Of a stretch of DNA of 64,000 nt, positions 39,366 through 47,613 are shown in pieces. Source of the stretch: Hyphomonadaceae bacterium BRH_c29. Its GTDB lineage: Bacteria; Pseudomonadota; Alphaproteobacteria; Caulobacterales; Hyphomonadaceae. The number at the start of each line of letters is the position of its first letter. Within the stretch, counting starts at the first letter, position 1. The translations under genes were made by a program, and so were the position numbers. The DNA lies in assembly GCA_000961695.1 (NCBI GenBank), contig LADW01000031.1:62001-126000 (forward strand), in the 5' to 3' direction. Below the pieces are notes generated by a model. The model was not told where the DNA came from. It ran no database searches and was given only the letters and a program-made list of their open reading frames with translations.

Positions 39366-40268
39366 GTGACGATTGAAGCCCTGCGCACACCGGATGACCG
39401 TTTTGAAGGCCTGCCCGACTGGCCCTATGCGCCGCACTATGTCGATGATTTGCCAGGTTATGAGGGCCTGCGTGTGCACTATGTCGATGAAGGCCCGCAG
39501 AATGCCGTGCGCACCTATCTCTGCCTGCATGGCCAGCCCGACTGGGCTTACCTTTATCGCAAGATGATCCCGGTCTTTCTCGATTCCGGCGCCCGTGTGA
39601 TCGCGCCGGACTGGCTGGGCTTCGGGCGCTCCGACAAGCCGGTGGCAGACGATGTCTACACCTTCCACTTCCACCGCAACATGATGATGGAGCTGATCAA
39701 GCGGCTGGACCTGCAGCAGGTCACGCTGGTCTGCCAGGATTGGGGTGGCCTGCTCGGCCTCACCATCCCGCCGGACATGCCGGAACGGTTCGAACGGCTG
39801 ATCGTGATGAACACCACGATTGCGACGGGCGAGTCCCCGAGCCCGGGCTTTGATGCCTGGAAAGCCTTCAGTGCTTCCCAGCCGGATATGGACGTTGCCG
39901 CCCTGATGAAGCGTGGCACGCCGATCCTGACCGATGCGGAGGCCGCCGCCTATGGCGCCCCCTTCCCGGATGTGACCTACAAGGCCGGCGTTCGCCGCTT
40001 TCCCGAAATGGTCATGGTCTCCCCGTCCATGGAGGGCGTGAAGACGGCCCGCCGGGCGGCAGAATGGTGGTCCCGCGAGTGGCATGGCGACACGTTCATG
40101 GCGATCGGCGGCGCGGACCCCGTGCTTGGCCCGCCTGTCATGGAAAAGCTGCGCAAGCTGATCAAGGATTGCCCCGAACCGATGGTCATCGAGGAGGCTG
40201 GCCACTTCGTGCAGGAATGGGGCGCGCCAGTCGCCAAGGCTGCGCTGAAAGCTTTCGGGGAGCTCTGA
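39366..40268 (+). CDS. dhmA: Haloalkane dehalogenase, HLD-I (DhlA-like)
   Basis: An alpha/beta hydrolase that removes halide from haloalkanes, giving an alcohol. The 300-residue sequence closely follows Xanthobacter DhlA. The nucleophile is Asp125 in VCQDWGG. Trp126 and Trp165 (FDAWKAF) are the halide-binding pair. Asp251 (GGADPVLGP) is the late acid typical of the HLD-I subfamily. His280 (AGHFVQEWG) is the base. The oxyanion HGQPDW (55-60) is present. GTG 39366 is the start, with GGAGG eight bases upstream. Whether it dehalogenates or serves as a plain hydrolase in the cell is not known. Confidence 0.92.
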   Translation: MTIEALRTPDDRFEGLPDWPYAPHYVDDLPGYEGLRVHYVDEGPQNAVRTYLCLHGQPDWAYLYRKMIPVFLDSGARVIAPDWLGFGRSDKPVADDVYTFHFHRNMMMELIKRLDLQQVTLVCQDWGGLLGLTIPPDMPERFERLIVMNTTIATGESPSPGFDAWKAFSASQPDMDVAALMKRGTPILTDAEAAAYGAPFPDVTYKAGVRRFPEMVMVSPSMEGVKTARRAAEWWSREWHGDTFMAIGGADPVLGPPVMEKLRKLIKDCPEPMVIEEAGHFVQEWGAPVAKAALKAFGEL

Positions 40269-40315
40269 TCCATGCGGAACGTTTTGGCCATCTGCTCTGC
40301 CTATGGAGAGCGAAC

Positions 40316-40990
40316 ATGAGCGCGTCAGCCGCAAGCTTGTCCGAAGCTCTCGATCTCATCTTCGACCATGTAGAAAGCACGGATTGGTACTGGGGCGATG
40401 CTGCGGACGAGATTGAGCTGGCACTCCGTCCTAACGAACCGCAGAGTTTCAAAGTCATTGAAACCGCGTTGAATCAACTCCCTTCCCTTATGGCGCGCTA
40501 CTCGGCCTGGCAGATCGCGACGGGGTTTGAGTTTCTGTTCAACAATGTTCTGTCCTCGTATCCTCTCCTGTTTCAGGATGAGCGGATTGAGGAGACCCGC
40601 AGGGTCCTTGCAGCAGAAAACCTGTTCGACCTTTTCAATGTTTTTTTCCGTGACGCCACGACATGGACAGCTCCGGTCCACCTTCAGCGAACGGCTGCCT
40701 CTGATCGGGACCAGGGATACATCAATACCGTCTGTTACATGTTCTGGGACAATTGCCCTCTGGTGGACTTTGGCATTCCGTCCCTGCGCACCGCATGCAT
40801 CAAGGTCATGGAACGGTGCCTCAGCGTGCCGAGCAACGCAGTCATCGAAAGTGCATTGCATGGCCTCGGCCACCTTGCGCCTAAAGACCCTCGGGCTGTC
40901 GACCTTTCCTCCGGATTTGCCGCTCGCGGAATTGGTCATCCGGCATTGATTGCCTATGCAAAGGCTGCATCCGCAGGCCGGGTACCATAA
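40316..40990 (+). CDS. Protein of unknown function (224 residues)
   Basis: A soluble, mostly helical protein with aromatic-rich segments (DWYWGDAADEIELALRPNEP, FEFLFNNVLSSYPLLFQDER, YINTVCYMFWDNCPLVDFG). No signal or membrane segment is evident. GGAG lies seven bases before the ATG. Its third-codon positions are less GC-biased than neighbours, so it may be a recent acquisition or a low-expression gene. I do not recognise a family; the helical layout could suit HEAT-like repeats. It lies 47 bp after the dehalogenase and just before the Nudix gene. Confidence 0.7.
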   Translation: MSASAASLSEALDLIFDHVESTDWYWGDAADEIELALRPNEPQSFKVIETALNQLPSLMARYSAWQIATGFEFLFNNVLSSYPLLFQDERIEETRRVLAAENLFDLFNVFFRDATTWTAPVHLQRTAASDRDQGYINTVCYMFWDNCPLVDFGIPSLRTACIKVMERCLSVPSNAVIESALHGLGHLAPKDPRAVDLSSGFAARGIGHPALIAYAKAASAGRVP

Positions 40991-41000
40991 GCTCACAGAC

Positions 41001-41444
41001 ATGACCGATTCTCCCCTTCGCCCCGAAGTCGGCTGCGGCGCCGCTATTACCGACGATCAGGGCCGCCTGCTCCTGATCCAGCGCCTGCGCGAGCCGGAGG
41101 CCGGGGCCTGGGGCCTGCCGGGCGGAAAAATCGACTTCGGCGAACCGTCGAAAGAAACCGCGCGCCGGGAAATCGAGGAAGAACTCGGCATCGTCATCGA
41201 AGTGACGCGGCTTGCGTGTATCTCTGAAATCATTGACGGCGGCGATGGTCGCCACTGGGTGTCGCCCATCTATGCGGCGCGCCTCGTTTCAGGAGCGCCG
41301 CGTATCATGGAGCCGGAGAAACATGGCGGCTGGGGCTGGTTCGCGCCGGACCAGATGCCCGAGCATCTCACCACGCCCGCGATCACATTCCTGGATGCGA
41401 CTGCAAATGGGGCATGGCAGCGTGCGCTGAAGCAGTCTTTATAG
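41001..41444 (+). CDS. Nudix hydrolase
   Basis: The 147-residue protein has a full Nudix box (GGKIDFGEPSKETARREIEE then ELGI), which binds the metal for cleaving nucleoside diphosphate-linked substrates. The order of strands and the GWGWFAPDQMPEHL segment resemble CTP/dCTP pyrophosphatase-like (NudG/MutT) members, though the substrate cannot be assigned. ATG 41001 is 10 bp after the previous stop. The Shine-Dalgarno is weak, so it may be translated by coupling. Confidence 0.92.
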   Translation: MTDSPLRPEVGCGAAITDDQGRLLLIQRLREPEAGAWGLPGGKIDFGEPSKETARREIEEELGIVIEVTRLACISEIIDGGDGRHWVSPIYAARLVSGAPRIMEPEKHGGWGWFAPDQMPEHLTTPAITFLDATANGAWQRALKQSL

Positions 41445-41451
41445 GTTTCAT

Positions 41452-42093
41452 ATGCGCTGGCTTCGCAGATTCGTGTTCTGGCTGGTCCTTGTCGACCTGG
41501 TTGTCACCGCCCTTTTCTGGGGCGGCACGCGGTTTGTGGACCAATCCCGCAGTCTCAGCGGCGGCACGGGCGTCGTCTTCTACACTGACAATAACAAGGA
41601 TGCTGCCGCGCGGATTGCGAAGGCGGTGAACCTGTTGAAAGCCGGAAAACTGGACAGGCTCTACATTGTCGGCGGACACCGCCCGCAGGAGGGCTGGCTG
41701 GGCAGCCAGGAAATGGCGCTGATCGCTGCGCGAGGCTCCGGCCTTGGCGGGCGGATCTCTGCCGATGTTGAAAGCCGCGACACGATTTCCGGCATCAAGA
41801 ACCTTGCTCGCGATGCGAAAACCCGCGCGCCGGGAGAACTCGTGTTCGTCTCTAATTGCATGCAATTGCTACGGGCCGAGGCCATTTACAAGGCTCAGCC
41901 AGACCACCAGCCGAGTGTGCAGGGTGTCTGCCCGCCGGGTGACCTGAACCCGATCGATGTGTGGCGCCGCGCCCACTACGAGGCAGGCGCCTGGATTCTG
42001 TATGCGCTGCCCGAAAGCTGGCAGGATGCCATCCTCGACCGGTTGCGCGGGTCCGACGACACCGCAGAACAAAGCCCGGCGAACGAGTCCTAG
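41452..42093 (+). CDS. DUF218/YdcF-like membrane protein
   Basis: The 213-residue protein starts with a transmembrane helix (FVFWLVLVDLVVTALFWGG) and continues with a Rossmann-like domain: GVVFYTDNNKDAAARIAKAV, LYIVGGHRPQEGWLGSQEMA, and SRDTISGIKNLARDAK. The order (hydrophobic strand, GG, then Arg/Ser-Asp-Thr) loosely fits the DUF218 family related to SanA and YdcF, but the classic SGG and E-x-x-S-x-x-T motifs are changed. It starts 7 bp after the Nudix gene. Function unknown. Confidence 0.65.
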   Translation: MRWLRRFVFWLVLVDLVVTALFWGGTRFVDQSRSLSGGTGVVFYTDNNKDAAARIAKAVNLLKAGKLDRLYIVGGHRPQEGWLGSQEMALIAARGSGLGGRISADVESRDTISGIKNLARDAKTRAPGELVFVSNCMQLLRAEAIYKAQPDHQPSVQGVCPPGDLNPIDVWRRAHYEAGAWILYALPESWQDAILDRLRGSDDTAEQSPANES

Positions 42094-42139
42094 AAGCGGG
42101 CTCGCAGCACATTTTTTCCACGCCCTGATGAAAATAAAT

Positions 42140-42184
42140 GAAACGGACTGTTTCGTAGCGGGCATAAATATTGCAAATTTTGCA
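42140..42184. promoter_or_regulatory. Two dyads upstream of pckA
   Basis: GAAAC-GGACT-GTTTC (42140-42154) and TGCAAA-T-TTTGCA (42172-42184) are perfect inverted repeats, 72 to 116 bp before the chosen pckA start. The region is AT-rich compared with its surroundings. Each is an operator candidate, and no regulator is identified. Confidence 0.4.
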
Positions 42185-42255
42185 CATGTAAGCCAAACGG
42201 GCGCACAAAGTTGCGCTGGGGGACACAGCAAATCATGGCAGGAACAGAGGCTATT

Positions 42256-43848
42256 ATGAGCGACAACGTAGCAATCCTTGGAGAACTGGGGATCACGCCC
42301 AAATCCGTGCGCAAGAACTGGAACGAGGCGCTTCTTTATGAAACGTCCATTGCAGCGGGCGAAGCACGGGTCGCCGAAGGTGGCCCCCTCGTGGTCGAGA
42401 CCGGACAGCACACTGGCCGCTCTGCCAAGGACAAGTTCACGGTTCGCGATGAAACCACCGAGAATACGGTCTGGTGGGACAATAACGCCTCCATGACGCC
42501 GGCTCATTTCGATACGCTGCTGGAGGACTTTGCGACCCACCTCGCCAGCCAGGACGTGTTCTCTCAGGACCTGTTCGGCGGCGCGGATCCGGCCCACCGT
42601 CTGCCAGTGACGGTGATCACAGAGTACGCCTGGCACTCACTTTTCATCCGTCATCTGCTGCGCATACCGACCGCATCTGAGTACGAGACTTTCGACTCGC
42701 AGTTCACGATCATCAACTGCCCGAGCTTCCGTGCCGACCCGGCCCGCCATGGCACGCGTTCCGAGACGGTCATCGCCGTGAACTTCGCCAAGCGCATGGT
42801 TCTGATCGGCGGCACGTCCTATGCCGGCGAGACCAAGAAATCGGTCTTCACCGCGCTCAACTATTACCTGCCGCCCAAGGGCGTCATGCCGATGCACTGC
42901 TCGGTCAACACCTCCCCGGCTGACGATGCCGCGATCTTCTTCGGCCTGTCCGGCACCGGCAAGACGACCCTGTCGGCCGATGCCAGCCGCATCCTGATCG
43001 GTGACGACGAGCATGGCTGGTCCGAGAACGGCCTCTTCAACTTCGAAGGCGGTTGCTACGCCAAGATGATCAAGCTTTCGGCCGAAGCCGAGCCGGAAAT
43101 CTATGCAACGACAAAGCAATGGGGCACGGTCCTCGAAAACGTCGTGATGGATCCGGACACCCGCATCCTCGATCTCGACGATGCGACGCTGGCGGAAAAC
43201 TCCCGCGGCGCTTACCCGATTTCGGCCATCCCGAACGCGTCCCTGTCGGGCCGTTGCGGCCAGCCGAAGAACCTCATCATGCTGACGGCGGATGCCTTCG
43301 GCGTCATGCCGCCGATTGCCAAGCTGACCCCGGCGCAGGCGATGTACCACTTCCTGTCAGGCTATACCGCAAAGGTCGCGGGCACGGAGAAAGGCGTCAC
43401 CGAGCCGACGGCAACCTTCTCGACCTGCTTCGGCGGTCCGTTCATGCCGCGCCACCCGTCCGAATATGGCAACCTGCTGCGTGAGCTGATCGGCAAGTAC
43501 AACGTCAATTGCTGGCTGGTCTCCACCGGCTGGACCGGCGGCCCGTATGGCACCGGCCACCGCATGCCGATCAAGGCGACCCGCGCCCTACTCAATGCCG
43601 CCCTCGACGGGTCGCTGAACAAGGTCGCGTTCCGCAAGGACGAAACCTTCGGCTTCCTCGTGCCGGAAGAGCTGCCGGGCGTCGACGCGAAGATCCTCAA
43701 CCCACGCTCGACCTGGGCTGACGGCGCCGCCTATGACGCCCAGGCCGCGAAACTGGCCGACATGTTCGTCGCCAACTTCGCCAAGTTCGAAGCCTATGTG
43801 GACGACGCCGTGAAGGCCGCTGCGCCGAAGGCGACAACGCCGGCCTGA
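42256..43848 (+). CDS. pckA: Phosphoenolpyruvate carboxykinase (ATP)
   Basis: PEPCK converts oxaloacetate and ATP to PEP and CO2, the first step of gluconeogenesis. The 530 residues match bacterial ATP-type enzymes. The kinase-1a P-loop [15 protein letters not shown], the kinase-2 motif IGDDEHGW and the substrate loop [13 protein letters not shown] are present. The PEPCK signature is [21 protein letters not shown] 42256 has AGAGG five bases upstream; ATG 42235, after GGGGGA, is an alternative. Two dyads lie upstream and a terminator downstream (43874-43904), so it is a monocistronic, probably regulated gene. Confidence 0.97.
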   Translation: MSDNVAILGELGITPKSVRKNWNEALLYETSIAAGEARVAEGGPLVVETGQHTGRSAKDKFTVRDETTENTVWWDNNASMTPAHFDTLLEDFATHLASQDVFSQDLFGGADPAHRLPVTVITEYAWHSLFIRHLLRIPTASEYETFDSQFTIINCPSFRADPARHGTRSETVIAVNFAKRMVLIGGTSYAGETKKSVFTALNYYLPPKGVMPMHCSVNTSPADDAAIFFGLSGTGKTTLSADASRILIGDDEHGWSENGLFNFEGGCYAKMIKLSAEAEPEIYATTKQWGTVLENVVMDPDTRILDLDDATLAENSRGAYPISAIPNASLSGRCGQPKNLIMLTADAFGVMPPIAKLTPAQAMYHFLSGYTAKVAGTEKGVTEPTATFSTCFGGPFMPRHPSEYGNLLRELIGKYNVNCWLVSTGWTGGPYGTGHRMPIKATRALLNAALDGSLNKVAFRKDETFGFLVPEELPGVDAKILNPRSTWADGAAYDAQAAKLADMFVANFAKFEAYVDDAVKAAAPKATTPA

Positions 43849-43873
43849 TTGCAGTCCGAAATCCAGCCAAAAG

Positions 43874-43904
43874 AGCGCCGTCTGCCCTGCAGGCGGCGCT
43901 TTTT
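43874..43904 (+). terminator. Terminator of pckA
   Basis: AGCGCCG (43874-43880) pairs with CGGCGCT (43894-43900), with an inner CTGC/GCAG stem and a CCT loop, followed by TTTT. Confidence 0.88.
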
Positions 43905-43947
43905 CGCATTCCTGTCCCACTCTGGAACGCCACGGCCCCGTGATTGG

Positions 43948-44002
43948 GGTAAAAATTACCGTGATTTCCTTCCGTTTACGCTAAGGGAAGGCTGGCCTTC
44001 CC
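43948..44002. promoter_or_regulatory. Two dyads upstream of the thiolase gene
   Basis: GGTAA-AAA-TTACC (43948-43960) and GGGAAGG-CTGG-CCTTCCC (43985-43991 with 43996-44002) lie 59 to 113 bp upstream of the start. The first is a DNA-binding-site type dyad; the second could be an RNA hairpin. Confidence 0.35.
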
Positions 44003-44060
44003 CGCTTCTGCCGTCTAGTTTGCACCGCAACAAATCACTGCACTTATTGGAGGGAAATCC

Positions 44061-45269
44061 ATGCGTGAAGCCGTAATCGTCTCCTACGCCCGTACGGGCA
44101 TGGCCAAAGCCAACCGCGGGAGTCTGAACGACACCCACGGCATCACCATGGCTGGCCACGCCATCAAGAGCGCCATCGACCGCGCCGGCATCGAAGCAGG
44201 CCTGATCGAGGACGTGTTCCTCGGCACCGCCCAGCCCGAAGGCGCCACCGGCCACAACGTCGCCCGTAACGCCGCCCTCTGGGCCGGCTGCCCGTCGACC
44301 ACGTCGGGTGCCACGGTCAACCGTTTCTGCTCGTCCGGTCTGCAGGCCATCGCCATGGCGGCCCATTCGGTCATCAACGAAGGCGCTCCAGCAGCCATCG
44401 GTGGCGGCGTCGAGTCACTCTCTCTCGTTTCCCGCTCGGGCCACATGAACACCTTCCGCTACACGGAAGAGGAACTCATGAAAAAATGGCCGGCGATCTG
44501 GATGACCATGATCGAGACCGCCGAAATCGTCGCCGAGCGCTATGGCGTCAGCCGCGAAGATCAGGACCGCTACTCTGCTGAATCCCAGAAGCGCACCGCC
44601 GCTTTCCAGGCTTCCGGCAAGATGGCTGAAGAGATCGTGCCGCTGAACACGCGCATGAAACTGTTCAACAAGGAAACCGGCGAAGAGTCCTACCAGGACG
44701 TCGTCTGCGACAAGGACGAGTGCAACCGTCCCGGCACGACCTATGAAACCCTCGCTGGTCTGAAGCCGGTCTTCTCGGGCGGCATGGTCGTCAAGGAAGG
44801 CAAGTACGTCACCGCTGGTAACGCATCGCAACTGTCCGATGGCTCGGCTGCCGTGGTCGTCATGGAAGCTGCTGAAGCTGCCAAGCGTGGCCTGACGCCG
44901 ATGGGCCGTTTCGTCGGCTTCAACGTCGCCGGTTGCGACCCGGACGAAATGGGCATCGGCCCGGTCTTCGCTGTGCCGCGCCTGCTTGAGCGCCATGGCC
45001 TGAAAGTCGACGACATCGACCTCTGGGAACTCAACGAAGCCTTCGCTTCGCAGTGCCTCTACAGCCGCGACCGTCTCGGCATCGACCCTGAGAAATACAA
45101 CGTCAATGGCGGCTCGATCTCCATCGGCCACCCGTTCGGCATGACCGGCGCACGCTGCACCGGCTCCATCCTGATGGAAGGCAAACGCCGCGGCGCCAAA
45201 TGGGGTGTTGTCACCATGTGTATCGGTGGCGGCATGGGCGGCGCAGGCCTGTTCGAAATCTACAGCTAA
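44061..45269 (+). CDS. Acetyl-CoA C-acyltransferase (thiolase)
   Basis: A 402-residue thiolase joining or cleaving acyl-CoA. The nucleophilic Cys90 (NRFCSSGLQAIAMA), His357 (GHPFGMTGAR) and Cys387 (CIGGGMGG) form the full catalytic set. The C-terminal half has GNASQLSDGSAAVVVMEAAE. The sequence could serve beta-oxidation or 3-oxoacyl breakdown; it is not obviously PhaA. A strong TTGGAGGG Shine-Dalgarno lies just before the ATG. Two dyads upstream suggest regulation. It ends before a shared bidirectional terminator. Confidence 0.95.
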   Translation: MREAVIVSYARTGMAKANRGSLNDTHGITMAGHAIKSAIDRAGIEAGLIEDVFLGTAQPEGATGHNVARNAALWAGCPSTTSGATVNRFCSSGLQAIAMAAHSVINEGAPAAIGGGVESLSLVSRSGHMNTFRYTEEELMKKWPAIWMTMIETAEIVAERYGVSREDQDRYSAESQKRTAAFQASGKMAEEIVPLNTRMKLFNKETGEESYQDVVCDKDECNRPGTTYETLAGLKPVFSGGMVVKEGKYVTAGNASQLSDGSAAVVVMEAAEAAKRGLTPMGRFVGFNVAGCDPDEMGIGPVFAVPRLLERHGLKVDDIDLWELNEAFASQCLYSRDRLGIDPEKYNVNGGSISIGHPFGMTGARCTGSILMEGKRRGAKWGVVTMCIGGGMGGAGLFEIYS

Positions 45270-45291
45270 GCCAGACTGGTTGCTGAATCAG

Positions 45292-45324
45292 AAAAGCCCC
45301 GGCAGAGATGCCGGGGCTTTTTTT
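45292..45324. terminator. Bidirectional terminator between thiolase and acyltransferase
   Basis: AAAGCCCCGGC (45293-45303) pairs perfectly with GCCGGGGCTTT (45310-45320), with seven T on the right and AAAA on the left. It serves both convergent genes. Confidence 0.93.
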
Positions 45325-45342
45325 GTCGAAAGCCTGACAGGC

Positions 45343-46506
45343 TCAGAGCGACGAAACTGTCGCCCCACCAGCCAGGGCCGCGCCCACTTCGGATTCGTCC
45401 AACATGGCTGCCGTTGCGCCGCTGGCCACAGTCGACTTGCGAGGAGCGGGAGTTTTGGCGGGCTCGCGCTTCACCAGGGTCGCCATCAACCAGCGGCGAA
45501 CCGGGCGATCATAAAAACGGTCGAGGAATGCCGCCAGGAGGGCAGAGCCCACAGCCACCATCAGGACGGGCACCCAGTTGGGCAGGTCTTCCAGATGGAA
45601 CTTCTGAAGGAGCAGTTCGATAATGTGCCAGACCGGCAGGTGCACCAGATAGATGCCATAGGACAGCATGCCGATCATGGCGCAGGTGCGCGCGGCAACT
45701 CCGGAGATCGGCGCGGTCGCGAAACACACCACCATCAGAGGCATCAGCACGGTCGTGCCAAAGGCGTCATAGGCATGGCTATCCGACACGGAAATGGCGG
45801 CGACATAGACCGCGACGCCGAGCCAGGCTGGCAGCTGGAGCAGCTTGCCTGCCTTGTAGAGGCGGTGCAGCAGAACGCCGCCGAAGAAGCCATAGGTGAC
45901 CAGGTAAAGGCCGTACCAGAACCCGGCCCATTCCCATGAGCGGTCCGGCAGGAATGTCGTGGTCACGACGCCGATAAAGGAGAGCGCCACAATCGCGACC
46001 AGCCGCAGGTTGGTCAGGTACCGCGCCGCGAAAGCGTAAACGGTGCAAGCCATCACTTCGAAAACCAGCGACCAGGCAGGCGGGTTCAGGGGGTAAAGCG
46101 CAGGGTCGTAGAAAGGCGGCGCAGGCAGCATGAACGCATTGAACGCCGCCGTGAGGCCAATGTCAGTCGCAGAATGTCCCTGCCACCAGCCCTTGTAGAT
46201 GTAGAGCACAGTCACCGTCAGTCCGAGCAGGAAGCCTGCAAGGTAAAGCGGATAAAGCCGGATCAGGCGGATCTTTGTCATGCGCCATGGCGAGAAGCCA
46301 TTGGCCAGCCGGTCCCCATAGGCGTGGGACATCACGAAGCCACTTAGTAAGAAAAAGAAACACATGCCGATGTGCCGGCTTGGGATCATGCCGCCGATGA
46401 GTTCTGCCGGCATGTGCTCGCAGATCACTGTAAACGCGGCGATTCCCCGCAATCCATCCAGAAAGAGGAACCGGCTTTGCGCCTGCGGCTGTAGTGAAAT
46501 GGACAT
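45343..46506 (-). CDS. Acyltransferase 3 (OafA/YrhL type)
   Basis: A 387-residue polytopic membrane acyltransferase. LDGLRGIAAFTVICEHM contains the Arg and His of the family signature; FFFLLSGFVMS and RLIRLYPLYLAGF follow. About ten hydrophobic segments run to residue 345, then a cytoplasmic Lys/Ala-rich tail. Such enzymes O-acylate polysaccharides, lipids or antibiotics; the target is not shown by context. It is convergent with the thiolase gene and shares its terminator. Confidence 0.93.
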   Translation of the reverse strand: MSISLQPQAQSRFLFLDGLRGIAAFTVICEHMPAELIGGMIPSRHIGMCFFFLLSGFVMSHAYGDRLANGFSPWRMTKIRLIRLYPLYLAGFLLGLTVTVLYIYKGWWQGHSATDIGLTAAFNAFMLPAPPFYDPALYPLNPPAWSLVFEVMACTVYAFAARYLTNLRLVAIVALSFIGVVTTTFLPDRSWEWAGFWYGLYLVTYGFFGGVLLHRLYKAGKLLQLPAWLGVAVYVAAISVSDSHAYDAFGTTVLMPLMVVCFATAPISGVAARTCAMIGMLSYGIYLVHLPVWHIIELLLQKFHLEDLPNWVPVLMVAVGSALLAAFLDRFYDRPVRRWLMATLVKREPAKTPAPRKSTVASGATAAMLDESEVGAALAGGATVSSL

Positions 46507-46676
46507 TTTCTACCTCGTGCTGACGCCTGCACCCGCACGTTTCATGCCAAACGGCCCAGCCTTCTGCCCGGCATCCTCCAATACCCATTGCTGTTAGTAC
46601 CGCTCACCGGTCACCTTACTTCCGGCATGGCGGGATTGCTGATAGGCAAGGCTGAAAGCTGAGAGGAGCTTCCCGA

Positions 46677-47396
46677 ATGATCCGTTCCCTTGTCGCCACT
46701 GGCGCTCTGATCACGCTCGCATGCGCCTGCAGCCCTGCCCCGGCCCAGTCAGACGCACCGGCCGCACCCGCGAGCGAGCCTGCCGCGCAGACGGAAGATG
46801 TGGCCGAGGCTGCCCCGCTGCCGGAAGACGCGACCGGTTTCATCACCGCCAATCCCCCACCCCTCGCGGACGGCGCGGAAATCCGCCGCGACGATTATGG
46901 GCGCCCGTTCGAATATGCCCTGCTGGGACAGAAGCTGCCGCACCTGACGGGCACGATGATGGACGGCACAGCGTTCGATTCCGACAGCCTGGACAAATGG
47001 ACCGTGATTGACGTGTGGGGCATCTGGTGCGGCGACTGCATGCGCGATGCGCCCTATGTCGCCGCGCTGTCCACGGCCATCGACCAGGATCCGGACCTCG
47101 ATTTCCTGTCGATCCATGTCCCGGCAAGCGCCGCCCGCGTCTCGGCGGAGGAAATGTTCGGAAAATATGGCTCGCTGGACGCCTATTTCGCTGAAAAGGA
47201 CTATTCCTATCCTGTGCTCGTGGACACGGATACGAGCCTTCGCAGCGCGCTCAAGATCGCCTGGACACCGTCCTACATTCTCGTGTCACCGGACGGTGTG
47301 GTGAAGGGCTATCGCAGCGAGTTCGCCGCCGCCAAGGGCGAGCCGATCAAGGATTTCCTCAAGGATATCGCCCAGGTGAAGGCCGCATCGAACTAG
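46677..47396 (+). CDS. Thioredoxin-fold lipoprotein (TlpA-like)
   Basis: The 239-residue protein has a signal peptide with lipobox LACAC, then a Pro/Ala/Glu-rich spacer to about residue 60. The thioredoxin domain has VWGIWCGDCMRDAPYVAAL with active-site CGDC in place of CxPC. Later parts (YPVLVDTDTSLRSALKIAWT then PSYILVSPDG) contain the cis-Pro region. It probably works as a periplasmic or outer-membrane-facing thiol oxidoreductase. The Asp in the active-site pair changes the expected redox potential. AGAGGAG lies close before the ATG. It is divergent from the acyltransferase. Confidence 0.9.
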   Translation: MIRSLVATGALITLACACSPAPAQSDAPAAPASEPAAQTEDVAEAAPLPEDATGFITANPPPLADGAEIRRDDYGRPFEYALLGQKLPHLTGTMMDGTAFDSDSLDKWTVIDVWGIWCGDCMRDAPYVAALSTAIDQDPDLDFLSIHVPASAARVSAEEMFGKYGSLDAYFAEKDYSYPVLVDTDTSLRSALKIAWTPSYILVSPDGVVKGYRSEFAAAKGEPIKDFLKDIAQVKAASN

Positions 47397-47613
47397 TCGA
47401 TCCGGACGCCCTGAGGAAACCGGCAACGAGGCCGAAAGGCTTCCTGCTTTTCAGGGTCAACCGGCTGGCGCACGATCTCGTTTACCATACCACCTGCCAG
47501 AGAAGGCGTCAGGATCGCGCTTTCATGGCCGCAATCTACATGCAGCATTTGAACAATCCGTCGGCACGGGCTAACTGGTAAGCTTCGGACAGGGAAACGG
47601 GAGACTCCCCGGA

